From: Sporosarcina luteola
GTDB lineage: Bacteria; Bacillota; Bacilli; Bacillales_A; Planococcaceae
Length of the DNA: 64,000 nt
Direction: 5' to 3'
Assembly (NCBI RefSeq): GCF_007991495.1
Contig: NZ_BJYL01000003.1
Location: 115,096-179,095, forward strand
The notes below the pieces were generated by a model that made no database searches, was not told where the DNA came from, and worked only from the letters and a program-made list of their open reading frames with translations. Shown in pieces: positions 45,708-55,484 of this stretch; within the stretch, counting starts at the first letter, position 1, and each line of letters starts with the position of its first letter. The translations under genes were made by a program, and so were the position numbers.

Positions 45708-47372
45708 ATGAAGAATAAGAAATGGTTGGGGTTTATTTTCTTAACAATTTTTGCTCTTGTTTTATCAGGCTGTAACTTCAATTCGCCAGATACTGATAAA
45801 GGGAGTGAGAAGGAGAAAGAAGGTACTAAGGAAGGCGATACAGCAGCAACAGTAGAACAAGTACTGAAATTATCCGCTTCTGCGGAAATTCCGACGATGG
45901 ATTCAACGAAAGCGCATGATGGTGTTGCTTTCAACGTTTTGAACAATACCAATGAGGGGCTTTATCGACAAGATGAAAACAATGAAAGTATTTTAGCATT
46001 AGCTGAAAAACATGATGTCAGTGAAGATGAAGTCGTTCATACATTCACATTGAGAGATACGAAATGGAGCAATGGAGACCCTGTAACGGCTGCTGATTTT
46101 GAGTATGCTTGGAAACGCGTTATGAGGGAAGCCGGTGCATATAACTATATGCTTGCTACAGCTGGCATTAAAAACGCAGAGGCGATTATGAATGAAGAAA
46201 TGGATGCGGATGAGCTCGGCATTAAAGCGACAGGCGATTTGACGCTTGAAGTGACACTCGAAAGTCCGAATCCGTTGTTTGTCACATTGCTTGCATTCCC
46301 GACATTCCTTCCACAAAATCAAGAATTTGTTGAAGGGCTTGGTGACCAATATGCACTTGAAGCGGAAAATGTTTTAGCAAACGGACCATTCAAGCTTGTT
46401 AGCTGGACTCATGAGCAAGGATGGGTTTTAGAAAAGAATGAAGACTATTGGGATGCTGACAATGTAAAGCTCGACAAAGTTGAAGTGATTGTAGTGAAAG
46501 AACCTTCCACTGGGGCAAATCTTTATGAAACTGGAAAAATTGATCGTACTCTACTCACATCTGCTCTCGTTCAGCAATACGCAGACAATGAGGACTTCCA
46601 AATTGAAAAAGAATCCGATATCATCTTTTTACGATTCAACCATAATCACCCGATTCTCGGAAATCCAGAAATCCGTAGAGCCATCAATATGGCCATTGAT
46701 CGTGATGGGTTAACGGATATCATCTTGCAAGATGGATCCACACCATTATACGGACTTGTGGCAGGAGGATACTATTTCTCTCCAGATCAAAAAGATTACC
46801 GCGAAATTAACGGTGATATCAATAAAGGGTCAATAGAAGAAGCTAAGACATTATGGGAAAATACGTTAGCAGAAATTGGCGAAAAAGAAGTTACCGTATC
46901 CATTAACATTGCTGACTCTGAAGCACATAAGAAAGTTGCTGAATACTTGCAAGCACAGCTTGAGGATAACCTTCCTGGATTTAAGCTGGAAATAAAGGCT
47001 GTGCCATTTGCGCAACGACTTGAAATTGAAAAAGCTATCACATATGACATTTCCTTATCATCATGGGGACCAGACTATAGTGACCCGATGACTTACTTGG
47101 ATATGTGGGTGACAGGCGGATCGGCTAACCGTATGGATTATGATAATCCAAAACTGAACAATTTGGTTTCGCAAGCCTATAGCGAGACGGATCTAAGCAA
47201 ACGTTTTGAAATGTTACTGGAAATTGAAAAAATCTTGTTAGTTGAAGACGCTGCAATCGCACCGCTTTACCAAACGGGATCTGCAATTCTTAAGCGCGGC
47301 AACATTAAAGATTTAGTCAAACACCCATCAGGCGCTGAATTCTCTTACAAATGGGCTTACATCGAAGAATAA
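45708..47372 (+). CDS. oppA: oligopeptide-binding lipoprotein
   Basis: The 554-residue protein starts at ATG 45708 with GGGGGG upstream and a signal peptide ending in the lipobox LSGC; a longer in-frame reading to 45669 has no ribosome site. A Glu/Lys/Asp-rich linker follows the lipid anchor. The body is solute-binding family 5, OppA type: SAEIPTMDSTKAHD, WSNGDPVTAADFEYAWKRVM and YWDADNVKLDKVEV. It captures oligopeptides outside the membrane. It is the first and, because of the hairpin behind it, probably the most highly expressed gene of oppABCDF. Confidence 0.9.
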   Translation: MKNKKWLGFIFLTIFALVLSGCNFNSPDTDKGSEKEKEGTKEGDTAATVEQVLKLSASAEIPTMDSTKAHDGVAFNVLNNTNEGLYRQDENNESILALAEKHDVSEDEVVHTFTLRDTKWSNGDPVTAADFEYAWKRVMREAGAYNYMLATAGIKNAEAIMNEEMDADELGIKATGDLTLEVTLESPNPLFVTLLAFPTFLPQNQEFVEGLGDQYALEAENVLANGPFKLVSWTHEQGWVLEKNEDYWDADNVKLDKVEVIVVKEPSTGANLYETGKIDRTLLTSALVQQYADNEDFQIEKESDIIFLRFNHNHPILGNPEIRRAINMAIDRDGLTDIILQDGSTPLYGLVAGGYYFSPDQKDYREINGDINKGSIEEAKTLWENTLAEIGEKEVTVSINIADSEAHKKVAEYLQAQLEDNLPGFKLEIKAVPFAQRLEIEKAITYDISLSSWGPDYSDPMTYLDMWVTGGSANRMDYDNPKLNNLVSQAYSETDLSKRFEMLLEIEKILLVEDAAIAPLYQTGSAILKRGNIKDLVKHPSGAEFSYKWAYIEE

Positions 47373-47396
47373 TAGAAACGAAAGCATCAGAAAAGC

Positions 47397-47428
47397 AGGG
47401 GTGACCAACTGGTGCACCCCTCTTTTTG
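47397..47428 (+). terminator. partial terminator between oppA and oppB
   Basis: Stem AGGGGTG/CACCCCT (47397-47403 with 47415-47421) and CTTTTTG follow oppA. Such hairpins commonly reduce read-through so that the binding protein exceeds the permease. Confidence 0.7.
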
Positions 47429-47483
47429 TTTTATGGTCAGAATTAGTCCAGCAACAGTGGTATTTAAAGATAGGGGGGTCAAT

Positions 47484-48416
47484 GTGAAAGGTTACATATT
47501 TAAGAGAGTGGGATTCATGATTGTCACCCTTTTCGTCATTGTGACCGCCACCTTTTTTCTTATGCAGCTTATACCGGGAACGCCGTTTACGAATCCCGAA
47601 AAGTTAACAGAGAAACAGTTGGTAATTCTTAATGCGAAATATGGATTGGATCAACCTGTAGCAATTCAATACTTGAAATACATCGGTAATTTATTACAAG
47701 GAGACTTAGGCTATTCGTTCCAATACGAGGGGCGGACTGTCTTCAGCATGATTGGAGATCGAATCGGACCATCAGCCTTTATTGGCCTGCAAGCACTTAT
47801 TTTTGGCTCAATTATAGGTCTTTTACTTGGTATTTTCTCCGCTTTGAAACATAACTCTGTATATGATTATCTGTCTGTAACAATTGCGGTTCTCGGTATG
47901 TCTATTCCATCCTTCGTATTTGCAGCACTTTTGCAATATTATGTAGGGGTAAAACTGGAATGGTTGCCAGTTGCTCTTTGGGAAGGTTATTCCAGCACAA
48001 TTCTCCCTTCGTTTGCTTTGTCGGTAACGGTTATCGCGACGGTAGCCAGGTTCATTCGAAGTGAAATGCTCGAGGTGCTTGGACAAGATTACGTTACGAC
48101 TGCCAGGGCAAAGGGATTGAGCGAGTGGACAGTTATTGTCAAACACGTCACACGTAATGCACTCATCCCGGTCGTCACAATGCTCGGTCCTTTGGCGGTG
48201 TCTATCATGACAGGTACGCTCGTCATCGAAAAGATATTCTCCGTTCCCGGACTTGGGGAGCAGTTCACATTATCGATTCTTGTCCTCGATTATAGTGTGA
48301 TTATGGGAATTACGCTTTTCTATAGCGGGCTCTTCATCTTAGTCGTTTTCCTTGTTGACATTCTTTACGGGCTCCTTGATCCCCGAATTGACTATAAGGG
48401 GGCGGAACAGTCATGA
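47484..48416 (+). CDS. oppB: oligopeptide ABC transporter permease
   Basis: The 310-residue protein starts at GTG 47484 with GGGGGG at 47473-47478; the longer reading from 47412 runs through the attenuator and has no ribosome site. Six helices, MQLIPGTPFTNPEKLT after helix one and the EAA loop RAKGLSEWTVIVKHVTRNAL mark OppB. It forms the channel with OppC. Its stop overlaps the start of the next gene by four bases. Confidence 0.9.
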   Translation: MKGYIFKRVGFMIVTLFVIVTATFFLMQLIPGTPFTNPEKLTEKQLVILNAKYGLDQPVAIQYLKYIGNLLQGDLGYSFQYEGRTVFSMIGDRIGPSAFIGLQALIFGSIIGLLLGIFSALKHNSVYDYLSVTIAVLGMSIPSFVFAALLQYYVGVKLEWLPVALWEGYSSTILPSFALSVTVIATVARFIRSEMLEVLGQDYVTTARAKGLSEWTVIVKHVTRNALIPVVTMLGPLAVSIMTGTLVIEKIFSVPGLGEQFTLSILVLDYSVIMGITLFYSGLFILVVFLVDILYGLLDPRIDYKGAEQS

Positions 48417-49462
48417 CCGTGAAGATGAAAAAAGATGTGAATCCTATCGATTCGAGGCTGAATCATCTAACTGAGCCTCCTGATGAATTATTCGTACCTG
48501 CTCCATTGGATCGGGACGTTAGTGAAGAAATCATGACTCCTTCTATTTCTTTTTGGCAAGAAGCAAGAGAACGTCTATTTAAAAACAAAGGTGCGGTTTT
48601 TTCTCTCATTGTCCTTGCTTTATTAACCCTTTTAGCTTTAGTGGGGCCGGCAATTAATGAGCACTCATATCGGAGTCAAAACATAGCACATTCCAACCTT
48701 CCGCCAAAAGTAGCCGGATTAGAGTGGCTTGGTTTTGATGGGAAAGATGTAAAAGGTAATGACGTCTATGCAACAAGAAATATAGAAGAAAATTATTGGT
48801 TCGGAACAGATGAGTTTGGAAGGGACTTGTGGACAAGGGTTTGGAAAGGGACACAGATTTCTTTATTCATAGCCGTTGTTGCGGCCGCCCTTGACTTGGC
48901 AATCGGCGTTCTATACGGAGGGATCTCTTCATTTTATGGAGGGCGGCTCGATAATATAATGCAACGAATTATTGAAGTGCTTGTCGGGATCCCTAATTTG
49001 ATTGTGATTATCTTGTTCATTCTCATTTTGGAACCTGGGATTACTTCCATCATCTTGGCGCTTGTCGTTACCGGATGGGTAGGTATGGCGCGTGTCGTTC
49101 GTGGGCAGATCCTGCAATTAAAAGGTCAGGAATTCATCCTTGCTTCTAGAACGCTTGGGGCATCGAACGCAAGATTGATTGGTAAACATCTATTGCCAAA
49201 CGTCATGGGGCCGATCATTGTGACGGTCATGTTCACGATTCCTACAGCGATATTTTTTGAAGCATTTCTAAGTTTCATTGGCCTCGGTTTACAGGCCCCG
49301 CTCGCTTCACTTGGGGTGTTAATTGAAGATGGCTATAAGTCTATGCGTTATTTTTCATACAAGCTTATTTTCCCGGCAGCTGTTATCAGTTTGATCATGA
49401 TTTCGTTTAACTTGCTGGCAGATGGTCTTCGTGATGCGCTGGACCCGAAAATGAGAAGATAG
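48413..49462 (+). CDS. oppC: oligopeptide ABC transporter permease
   Basis: The 349-residue protein has a long cytosolic N-terminal part (about 1-60), an outside loop between helices 1 and 2 with NHSYRSQNIAHSN-like content and FGTDEFGRDLWTRVW, then five more helices with the EAA loop SRTLGASNARLIGKHLLPN. The long loop is typical of OppC. ATG overlaps the oppB stop (ATGA). Confidence 0.88.
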   Translation: MTVKMKKDVNPIDSRLNHLTEPPDELFVPAPLDRDVSEEIMTPSISFWQEARERLFKNKGAVFSLIVLALLTLLALVGPAINEHSYRSQNIAHSNLPPKVAGLEWLGFDGKDVKGNDVYATRNIEENYWFGTDEFGRDLWTRVWKGTQISLFIAVVAAALDLAIGVLYGGISSFYGGRLDNIMQRIIEVLVGIPNLIVIILFILILEPGITSIILALVVTGWVGMARVVRGQILQLKGQEFILASRTLGASNARLIGKHLLPNVMGPIIVTVMFTIPTAIFFEAFLSFIGLGLQAPLASLGVLIEDGYKSMRYFSYKLIFPAAVISLIMISFNLLADGLRDALDPKMRR

Positions 49463-49475
49463 GGAGGGTCAAAAA

Positions 49476-50498
49476 TTGAAAGAGAATATACTGGACGTAG
49501 ATAATCTGCATGTTTCATTCAAGACCCGAAACGGAGAAATCACTGCGGTGAAAGGCGTAAGTTTTTCTCTGAAAAAAGGGGAGACCCTCGCAATTGTCGG
49601 TGAATCGGGTTCTGGAAAGTCTGTTACAGCGAAATCGATCATGCGGTTATTACCGAAACATAGTGCTGTTATTCCGCAAGGCGAAATCAAGTTTGAAGGT
49701 CAGGACTTACTGGAATTATCATTAAAAGATATGCAACAAGTACGAGGCTCCAAGATTTCAATGGTATTCCAAGATCCGATGACTTCATTAAATCCAACAA
49801 TGAAAATTGGAAAGCAAATTATGGAGGGGCTTAAGAAACATCAAACGTTAACCAAAAGTGAGGCAAGGCAAAGAGCGTTGGAAATGTTGGAGCTCGTTGG
49901 AATTCCGAACGCTAAAAAAAGACTCGATGCTTACCCGCATCAGTTTTCGGGTGGGATGCGGCAACGTGTCGTAATCGCGATGGCACTAGCATGTATTCCT
50001 CAAGTATTGATTGCCGATGAACCGACAACAGCACTAGACGTGACCATCCAAGCGCAAATCCTGCAACTTATGAAAAACTTGCAAGAGAAAATGGATACGG
50101 CAATTGTCCTTATTACGCATGATCTTGGTGTCGTTGCAAATATGGCAGATAAAGTAGCAGTTATGTACGCAGGAGAAGTTGTGGAGTACGGCACGTTGGA
50201 TGAAATATTTTACGAAACACAACACCCTTATACGTTGGGGCTACTCGGTTCAATGCCAAATTTAAATGCCAAAAGGTCAGAACCACTTATCCCGATTCCC
50301 GGTTCCCCTCCGGACTTAGCAACATTGGGGACAGGATGTCCTTTTGCGGCAAGATGTCCGTATACGATGGCGGTGTGTCATGATTATCATCCACGAAAAA
50401 CAGAGTTAAGTGAGAGCCACTCTGTATTATGTTGGTTACAAGATTCCCGTACGCCGGAAAATCATGCACCTGAAACAGTTGGGAGTGCACAGCGATGA
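49476..50498 (+). CDS. oppD: oligopeptide ABC transporter ATP-binding protein
   Basis: The 340-residue ATPase starts at TTG 49476 with GGGAGG upstream. Walker A GESGSGKSV, signature FSGGMRQRVVIA, Walker B VLIADEPTTALD and the C-terminal cysteine cluster CPFAARCPYTMAVC are present. It drives import with OppF. Confidence 0.92.
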   Translation: MKENILDVDNLHVSFKTRNGEITAVKGVSFSLKKGETLAIVGESGSGKSVTAKSIMRLLPKHSAVIPQGEIKFEGQDLLELSLKDMQQVRGSKISMVFQDPMTSLNPTMKIGKQIMEGLKKHQTLTKSEARQRALEMLELVGIPNAKKRLDAYPHQFSGGMRQRVVIAMALACIPQVLIADEPTTALDVTIQAQILQLMKNLQEKMDTAIVLITHDLGVVANMADKVAVMYAGEVVEYGTLDEIFYETQHPYTLGLLGSMPNLNAKRSEPLIPIPGSPPDLATLGTGCPFAARCPYTMAVCHDYHPRKTELSESHSVLCWLQDSRTPENHAPETVGSAQR

Positions 50499-51511
50499 AG
50501 AAAAATGAAGATTTGCTAGTCATTAATGATTTGAAAAAGCATTTTAAAATCAATAAAAAAGATACATTGAAGGCAGTGGATGGCATCAGCTTTACAATTA
50601 AAAAAGGTGAAACGCTTGGCCTTGTTGGTGAATCGGGCTGTGGTAAGTCAACAGTTGGAAGAACCATTTCTCAAATTTATGAGCCGACAAGCGGTGAAAT
50701 ACTATTTGAGCATGAAGATGTCCATGGGAAATTTAGTAAGGCGGAAGTGAAACAGAAAAAGCGGGATATTCAGATGATTTTCCAAGACCCATACTCATCC
50801 CTCAATCCACGTTTGACGGTTATGGAAATCATTTCGGAAGGGCTGGTCATTCATACACCAGATGCATCCGTGAAGGAACGCGAACAACAAGTGAATGAGT
50901 TGCTGGAACTTGTAGGTTTGAACAAAAGTCATTCGGGGCGCTATCCGCATGAATTCAGCGGGGGACAAAGACAGCGAATTGGCATTGCACGAGCACTTGC
51001 CGTAAATCCGCAGTTCATTGTGGCGGATGAACCGATTGCAGCACTCGACGTGTCCATCCAGGCCCAAATCGTTAATCTATTGAAAACACTCCAGGAAGAA
51101 AAAGAGTTGACTTATTTGTTCATCGCGCATGACCTGTCGATGGTGAAATACATCAGCGACCGGATAGCGGTCATGTATTTAGGAAGAATTGTGGAGTTGA
51201 CGGATAGTGAAAATCTGTATGAAAATCCAATGCATCCTTACTCGGAGGCATTACTTTCAGCGATTCCACTGCCCGATCCTAAAATGGAGCGCTCTCGAGT
51301 TCAAATTCTCTTAAAAGGCGACGTCCCAAGCCCCATCGATATTCCAAGCGGCTGCCGCTTCCACACAAGATGTCCAAGAGCAATGGATATATGTTCTAAA
51401 TTGGATCCCGCATTTGTAGAAAGACAGCCAGGCCATTTTGTCGCTTGTCATTTGCATGATGAGGAAGTGATGGCTGCTGAAAAAAATGAGTGGGGAAGCG
51501 TGTCTGTGTGA
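50495..51511 (+). CDS. oppF: oligopeptide ABC transporter ATP-binding protein
   Basis: The 338-residue ATPase starts four bases before the oppD stop (ATGA). Walker A GESGCGKST, signature FSGGQRQRIGIA, Walker B FIVADEPIAALD and the C-terminal CRFHTRCPRAMDIC segment match OppF. It is the last gene of the operon and is followed by a strong terminator. Confidence 0.92.
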   Translation: MKKNEDLLVINDLKKHFKINKKDTLKAVDGISFTIKKGETLGLVGESGCGKSTVGRTISQIYEPTSGEILFEHEDVHGKFSKAEVKQKKRDIQMIFQDPYSSLNPRLTVMEIISEGLVIHTPDASVKEREQQVNELLELVGLNKSHSGRYPHEFSGGQRQRIGIARALAVNPQFIVADEPIAALDVSIQAQIVNLLKTLQEEKELTYLFIAHDLSMVKYISDRIAVMYLGRIVELTDSENLYENPMHPYSEALLSAIPLPDPKMERSRVQILLKGDVPSPIDIPSGCRFHTRCPRAMDICSKLDPAFVERQPGHFVACHLHDEEVMAAEKNEWGSVSV

Positions 51512-51535
51512 CATTTAAAAGCATAAGAAGGAGAG

Positions 51536-51570
51536 AATCCAATCACGTCAATTTGTGATTGGATTTTTTT
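51536..51570 (+). terminator. terminator of the opp operon
   Basis: An 11-bp perfect stem AATCCAATCAC/GTGATTGGATT (51536-51546 with 51555-51565) with an 8-nt loop is followed by seven T. Confidence 0.88.
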
Positions 51571-51612
51571 CACTTCATTTAAAGGGAGAGCTGCGTAAGG
51601 ATTGCTGATACT

Positions 51613-51834
51613 GAGAACTTTTTCGTGATGTATGAGAACTCTCTAAAGAGAAAGGAGAACTTTTTGGGATTAAATGAGAACTTCTTAATGAAGAATGAGA
51701 ACTCTCCCGGATTAAATGAGAACACTTCGAGGGTGAACGGGAACTTCGTAAGTATTAACGAGAACTCTTCCGGGATAAACGGGAACTTCGAAAGTATTAA
51801 CGAGAACTCTTCTGGGGTAAACGAGAACTCTCCC
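51613..51834. repeat. tandem array of degenerate 21-bp units (array 2)
   Basis: Ten full 21-bp units plus a 12-bp partial unit follow without a length change. Each begins GAGAAC or GGGAAC and ends mostly in AAAT, TAAC or AAAC. The + strand reads as heptapeptides (NENSSGI, NGNFESI) from 51625, and the reverse strand also stays open, but neither reading has a convincing ribosome site. It lies between the opp terminator and the end of the convergent LuxR-family gene, like array 1. Confidence 0.85.
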
Positions 51835-51912
51835 TCAACACAATGAAACAGCCAAGTTTCAACTGTGAATTTTCCAAAGAAAAAAGTAGCGAGGCACATC
51901 CCCGCTACTACA

Positions 51913-54417
51913 CTATTTATATTTTAGAAGAATCGCCTTGGCACGCGAATCGACCCCTATTTTACTATATATGGAAGTGAGGTAGACCCTTACAGTACCT
52001 TCCGATAAAAAAAGCTGCTCTGCAATTTCGCGGTTGGTGATGCCGTCTGCTAGCAAGTCGTAGACTTCTTTTTCTCTTGGTGTGAGCAAAGGATGCGCTT
52101 CAGTAATGCTTTCGATGACTTGAAAGTGATCTAAATAATGGGCGGAAATCGATGTTCTTACTTCTTCATCGTTCTTATGCAATTGCCGAACTTTATTCAA
52201 TAAAGGATAAATCTCTTCCTCGTCTAAAAACGTGCGAATATAGTAATAGGGGGAAGCTGTTTTCATTGCTTCCAGCAAAGTGGAAAGTGCTGTTTCCATG
52301 TCGCCGAGTCGTTGATGGCAGATGGCCTCTAAAACAGTTGCTTCTATAATTGTTGCGATTTGCATTTCTTGCTGAGCTTTCGTTTTCGTCTGAATCAGAA
52401 TGGTTAAAGCGCTGTCGGGCTGCTGTTTTGCCAGTAATAGACGTGCATAGACAAGCATCCAAAAAGGTTGGTTTGACTTTGTTGGTTGCAATTCTTTTTC
52501 TGCATTGGCAATGTCGCCATCTGCAATATGACAAGCGGCTTGCATGATGCTAAGTGTTGTTAGCCAATGCTTTTCCGTTACTAGTTGTTTTGCTTGCGTT
52601 AATAAGGCGAGAGCTGAAGTGGTTTTCTTAGCAGTTAAATAGATCTTCGCTTTCAATAAATACATAGGGATGAATAAGCCGGGGTCTTGGAGTTCATGAC
52701 CGTGTTGCATCGCAACGTCAAGTTCAGCTTTAGCATAGTCCAGTAAATTCCGTTCATATAAGGATTCGGCTGACGTGCCGTAGGAATAGGCCCCAATTCC
52801 TCTCTTTAGGTAAAACGGCTTGCGGATTATTTCAGCGATTGCCATTCCGTCCTCCATAGATGGCATTTTTCCTTTTGAGGCAATGCTTGTTCTCAACAAT
52901 TTATACTCAAAAATGTTAAAGCGCATATGCAACTGATCCCATCGAGAAGGTATGTTTTTATTGTTGAACTGTTTTTCAACGATCGCCTTTGCGGTTTGCA
53001 AGTTCCCGCCAGTTGAAACGATTGCCATGGCTTTTGCGTGCTCATAAAGAAACACCATAGCTGCATGTTCTTCCTTTTCCATCCACCGATCGGTGATTTG
53101 TCGTGTTTCGAGTTCCTGCATAAGTGAATTTGCTGTATCTGTATCCAATGATGACATGGACGCAATGACACCGATTACAAGAAATTCATACGGAGCCGTA
53201 ACGTGCTCGCTGCGCAAATGATGCAACCACCTTAAATAGGTAGAGATTTGTCCTGACGCAAAGAGCTGGACAAGATGTTCGGTAATCCAAGACACAGCTA
53301 AGTCGTAAAGTTCATATTTCAATGAGAGTTCGATTGCCGCGGTGAAATCCCCGCGTTCATATAAGACAGCTGCTGTGTCATGTGCAAGACTTGACACTTC
53401 CTCAGCCGTTAAGCGTCTTTTGACCTCTGATCCTAACGCCTCGGCAAATAAATGATGGTAGCGGAATACCGGGTTGTTTGATTGGAGGCGGATGACGAAG
53501 AATCCTTTCTCCTCTAATTCCACAAGTAACTGGTAGCTGTCAGTTCTTTGTGTAAGTTGATTGCAGATGGAGGGCTCCAATTCATTGATCAAAGATGTAC
53601 GTAAGAGAAATTCTTGTGTAGGCTTAGGAAGCGGATCCATGATTTCTTGTAATAAGAAGTCGAATATAGCTGAACGAGAAATATGTTCCCATTCCACTGG
53701 GTTTCCATGGTTGGATGTTAAACTTGCCAACTGCAGTCCAGCAATCCATCCTTCCGTCTTATCTAAAATAAGATCTAATTGTGTTTGATCTGGTAAGGGT
53801 AAGTTTTTCGTGGAGTAAAACTGCTTCACTTCTAGTGGTGTAAATCGTAGTTGAGGGGTGTCAAGCTCATATACCCATTGTTTGGCACGCCATTTGGCAA
53901 TCGGTAAATTAATCTCTGTCCGAGTGGAAATATATATATGCACATGCTCCGGTGACTGTTCAACCAATTTTGTCATCATTTGATCAATAACCACGTTGTC
54001 AATGAGATGGTAATCATCCAATACGATATGCAATGGTTTAGCCGTTAAACTCATTTCATAAATAAAGGATTCGATTAGAAAATCATTCCCCGCGTTGTCC
54101 GGTGTATACAAAAGTGGTGCTAATACCTGTCCGATATCAGAGTGGCACGCTTTCTCCACAGCGTGAAATACATATGCCCAAAAGCGGGATGGATCATTGT
54201 CAGAAGGATCGATGGACAGATAGGCGACCTGATCGTGTTCCAACGTTTTAAACCATTGGCTGATGAGCGTTGTTTTGCCATAGCCCGCCGGAGCCCGAAG
54301 AATGGTTACTTTTTTTACGCGTTGAGTATGAAATATATCATGTAATCTCGTCCTTTTAACGCTATCCAAAAGGGGATGCGGTAATTTTGTTTTTGCAGAC
54401 AGAAGAATAGTCGTCAT
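51913..54417 (-). CDS. MalT-like large ATP-binding LuxR-family regulator
   Basis: The 834-residue protein has an N-terminal STAND-type ATPase (P-loop [14 protein letters not shown] about residue 43; [11 protein letters not shown] as Walker B), a long helical TPR-like middle (about 400-760) and a C-terminal LuxR helix-turn-helix ([30 protein letters not shown] within about 770-830). Such regulators, with MalT as the type, oligomerise on binding an inducer and ATP and then activate promoters. GGGAGGG ribosome site. No obvious target operon is adjacent; the opp operon ends convergent to it and the response regulator gene lies upstream in the same direction but behind a terminator. Confidence 0.88.
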   Translation of the reverse strand: MTTILLSAKTKLPHPLLDSVKRTRLHDIFHTQRVKKVTILRAPAGYGKTTLISQWFKTLEHDQVAYLSIDPSDNDPSRFWAYVFHAVEKACHSDIGQVLAPLLYTPDNAGNDFLIESFIYEMSLTAKPLHIVLDDYHLIDNVVIDQMMTKLVEQSPEHVHIYISTRTEINLPIAKWRAKQWVYELDTPQLRFTPLEVKQFYSTKNLPLPDQTQLDLILDKTEGWIAGLQLASLTSNHGNPVEWEHISRSAIFDFLLQEIMDPLPKPTQEFLLRTSLINELEPSICNQLTQRTDSYQLLVELEEKGFFVIRLQSNNPVFRYHHLFAEALGSEVKRRLTAEEVSSLAHDTAAVLYERGDFTAAIELSLKYELYDLAVSWITEHLVQLFASGQISTYLRWLHHLRSEHVTAPYEFLVIGVIASMSSLDTDTANSLMQELETRQITDRWMEKEEHAAMVFLYEHAKAMAIVSTGGNLQTAKAIVEKQFNNKNIPSRWDQLHMRFNIFEYKLLRTSIASKGKMPSMEDGMAIAEIIRKPFYLKRGIGAYSYGTSAESLYERNLLDYAKAELDVAMQHGHELQDPGLFIPMYLLKAKIYLTAKKTTSALALLTQAKQLVTEKHWLTTLSIMQAACHIADGDIANAEKELQPTKSNQPFWMLVYARLLLAKQQPDSALTILIQTKTKAQQEMQIATIIEATVLEAICHQRLGDMETALSTLLEAMKTASPYYYIRTFLDEEEIYPLLNKVRQLHKNDEEVRTSISAHYLDHFQVIESITEAHPLLTPREKEVYDLLADGITNREIAEQLFLSEGTVRVYLTSIYSKIGVDSRAKAILLKYK

Positions 54418-54507
54418 ATCGTCCCTCCCTGTGATTAAAATAGTTATCTATAATTACTAATTATTTCTAATTTTACACTTCTATTATTTTATTGTCTACA
54501 TAGAAAA

Positions 54508-54545
54508 CTACAAAAGAGAGCTCGCTTATCGGCTCTCTTTTGTAG
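54508..54545 (-). terminator. terminator after the response-regulator gene
   Basis: A 14-bp perfect stem CTACAAAAGAGAGC/GCTCTCTTTTGTAG (54508-54521 with 54532-54545) with a 10-nt loop lies between the two leftward regulator genes. Its own TTTT/AAAA arms make it strong in both directions. Confidence 0.85.
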
Positions 54546-54564
54546 TATGAATAGATGTTATCCG

Positions 54565-55221
54565 TCAAACTAGTAGGTCAAACTGATATTGAACTAATCC
54601 CATCCCATTTGCGTAAAGAGCGGCCTGCGTACGATCGCCAAGGCTAAGCTTCGCTAAGATTTGGCTTACATGTTTCTTTACCGTGTGTTCCGTAATAAAG
54701 AGATTGTGGGCGATTTGTTTATTGGAAAATCCCATCCCTAACTTTCCTAGTACTTCCTTTTCCTTTAACGTCAATTGTTCAATTAGACGGTTGTCCACTA
54801 ACGGCTCTCTTTGTGGCTGGAGGAGCAAATCAATCATATCAGGATCATAATACTTCCTTCCTCGGTGAATCACATGAAGTGCGTATATAAGCTCTTCGGG
54901 TTGTGCCTTTAAAGAGATGAAGCCATCCACCCCCATTGCCCTTGCATGATCGAACAGAATGAGGTCCTGGGAATCGGTCAAGATTGCAAACTTACAAGCG
55001 CCATTCATCAGTTTCGCTTCAGCGATGATCTCCAATCCACTTTCATGCCCCAACATGAAATCAATGATCAACAAATCAGGTTTTTCTTTTTGAATTAATT
55101 GAAGAGATTCTTGCTTATTTTTTGCTTCACCGACTACTTCAAGTCCGTCAGGCAATGACAGTGTAAAGATTAGTCCTTTGCGAATGAGTATTTGTTCATT
55201 CGCCAATACAATTTTCATCAT
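54565..55221 (-). CDS. NarL/FixJ-type response regulator without adjacent kinase
   Basis: The 218-residue protein is started at ATG 55221 because GGGAGG is 7 nt upstream. Residues 1-118 are a receiver domain with the phospho-accepting Asp in LLIIDFMLG (about 53) and Lys in ISLKAQPEEL (about 103). Residues 145-210 are a LuxR-type DNA-binding domain (LTLKEKEVLGKLGMGFSNKQIAHNLFITEH within it). No sensor kinase lies beside it in the window; the partial 7TMR-DISM gene at 63389 is 8 kb away. The target is unknown. Confidence 0.87.
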   Translation of the reverse strand: MMKIVLANEQILIRKGLIFTLSLPDGLEVVGEAKNKQESLQLIQKEKPDLLIIDFMLGHESGLEIIAEAKLMNGACKFAILTDSQDLILFDHARAMGVDGFISLKAQPEELIYALHVIHRGRKYYDPDMIDLLLQPQREPLVDNRLIEQLTLKEKEVLGKLGMGFSNKQIAHNLFITEHTVKKHVSQILAKLSLGDRTQAALYANGMGLVQYQFDLLV

Positions 55222-55484
55222 TCGAAAACCTCCCACTCAAAATGCTCCGTAGAATTGAGGCCGGTTGCACCACTGACTCCCTATATCCAAGGTGCCCAAA
55301 TGGAGGATATAGTTCATCGTCTCCTGTTAAATTGGCATGATTACGCGAAACCCTTAAGTTCATAATAGAATTGAATTCAGATATTGAATACTGAGGAATG
55401 TTAATGTTCATACGTTTTCAATAATTATAATGATATAATGGGTATAAAGGGAAAACTTAAAAAGTACTGGGAGGATGGGTGCAA

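Noticed and set aside
51579..51899. 106-codon reverse-strand frame and 73-codon forward frame across array 2
   Set aside because: Both arise from the 21-bp period, lack good ribosome sites and read only low-complexity heptads; treated as repeat.
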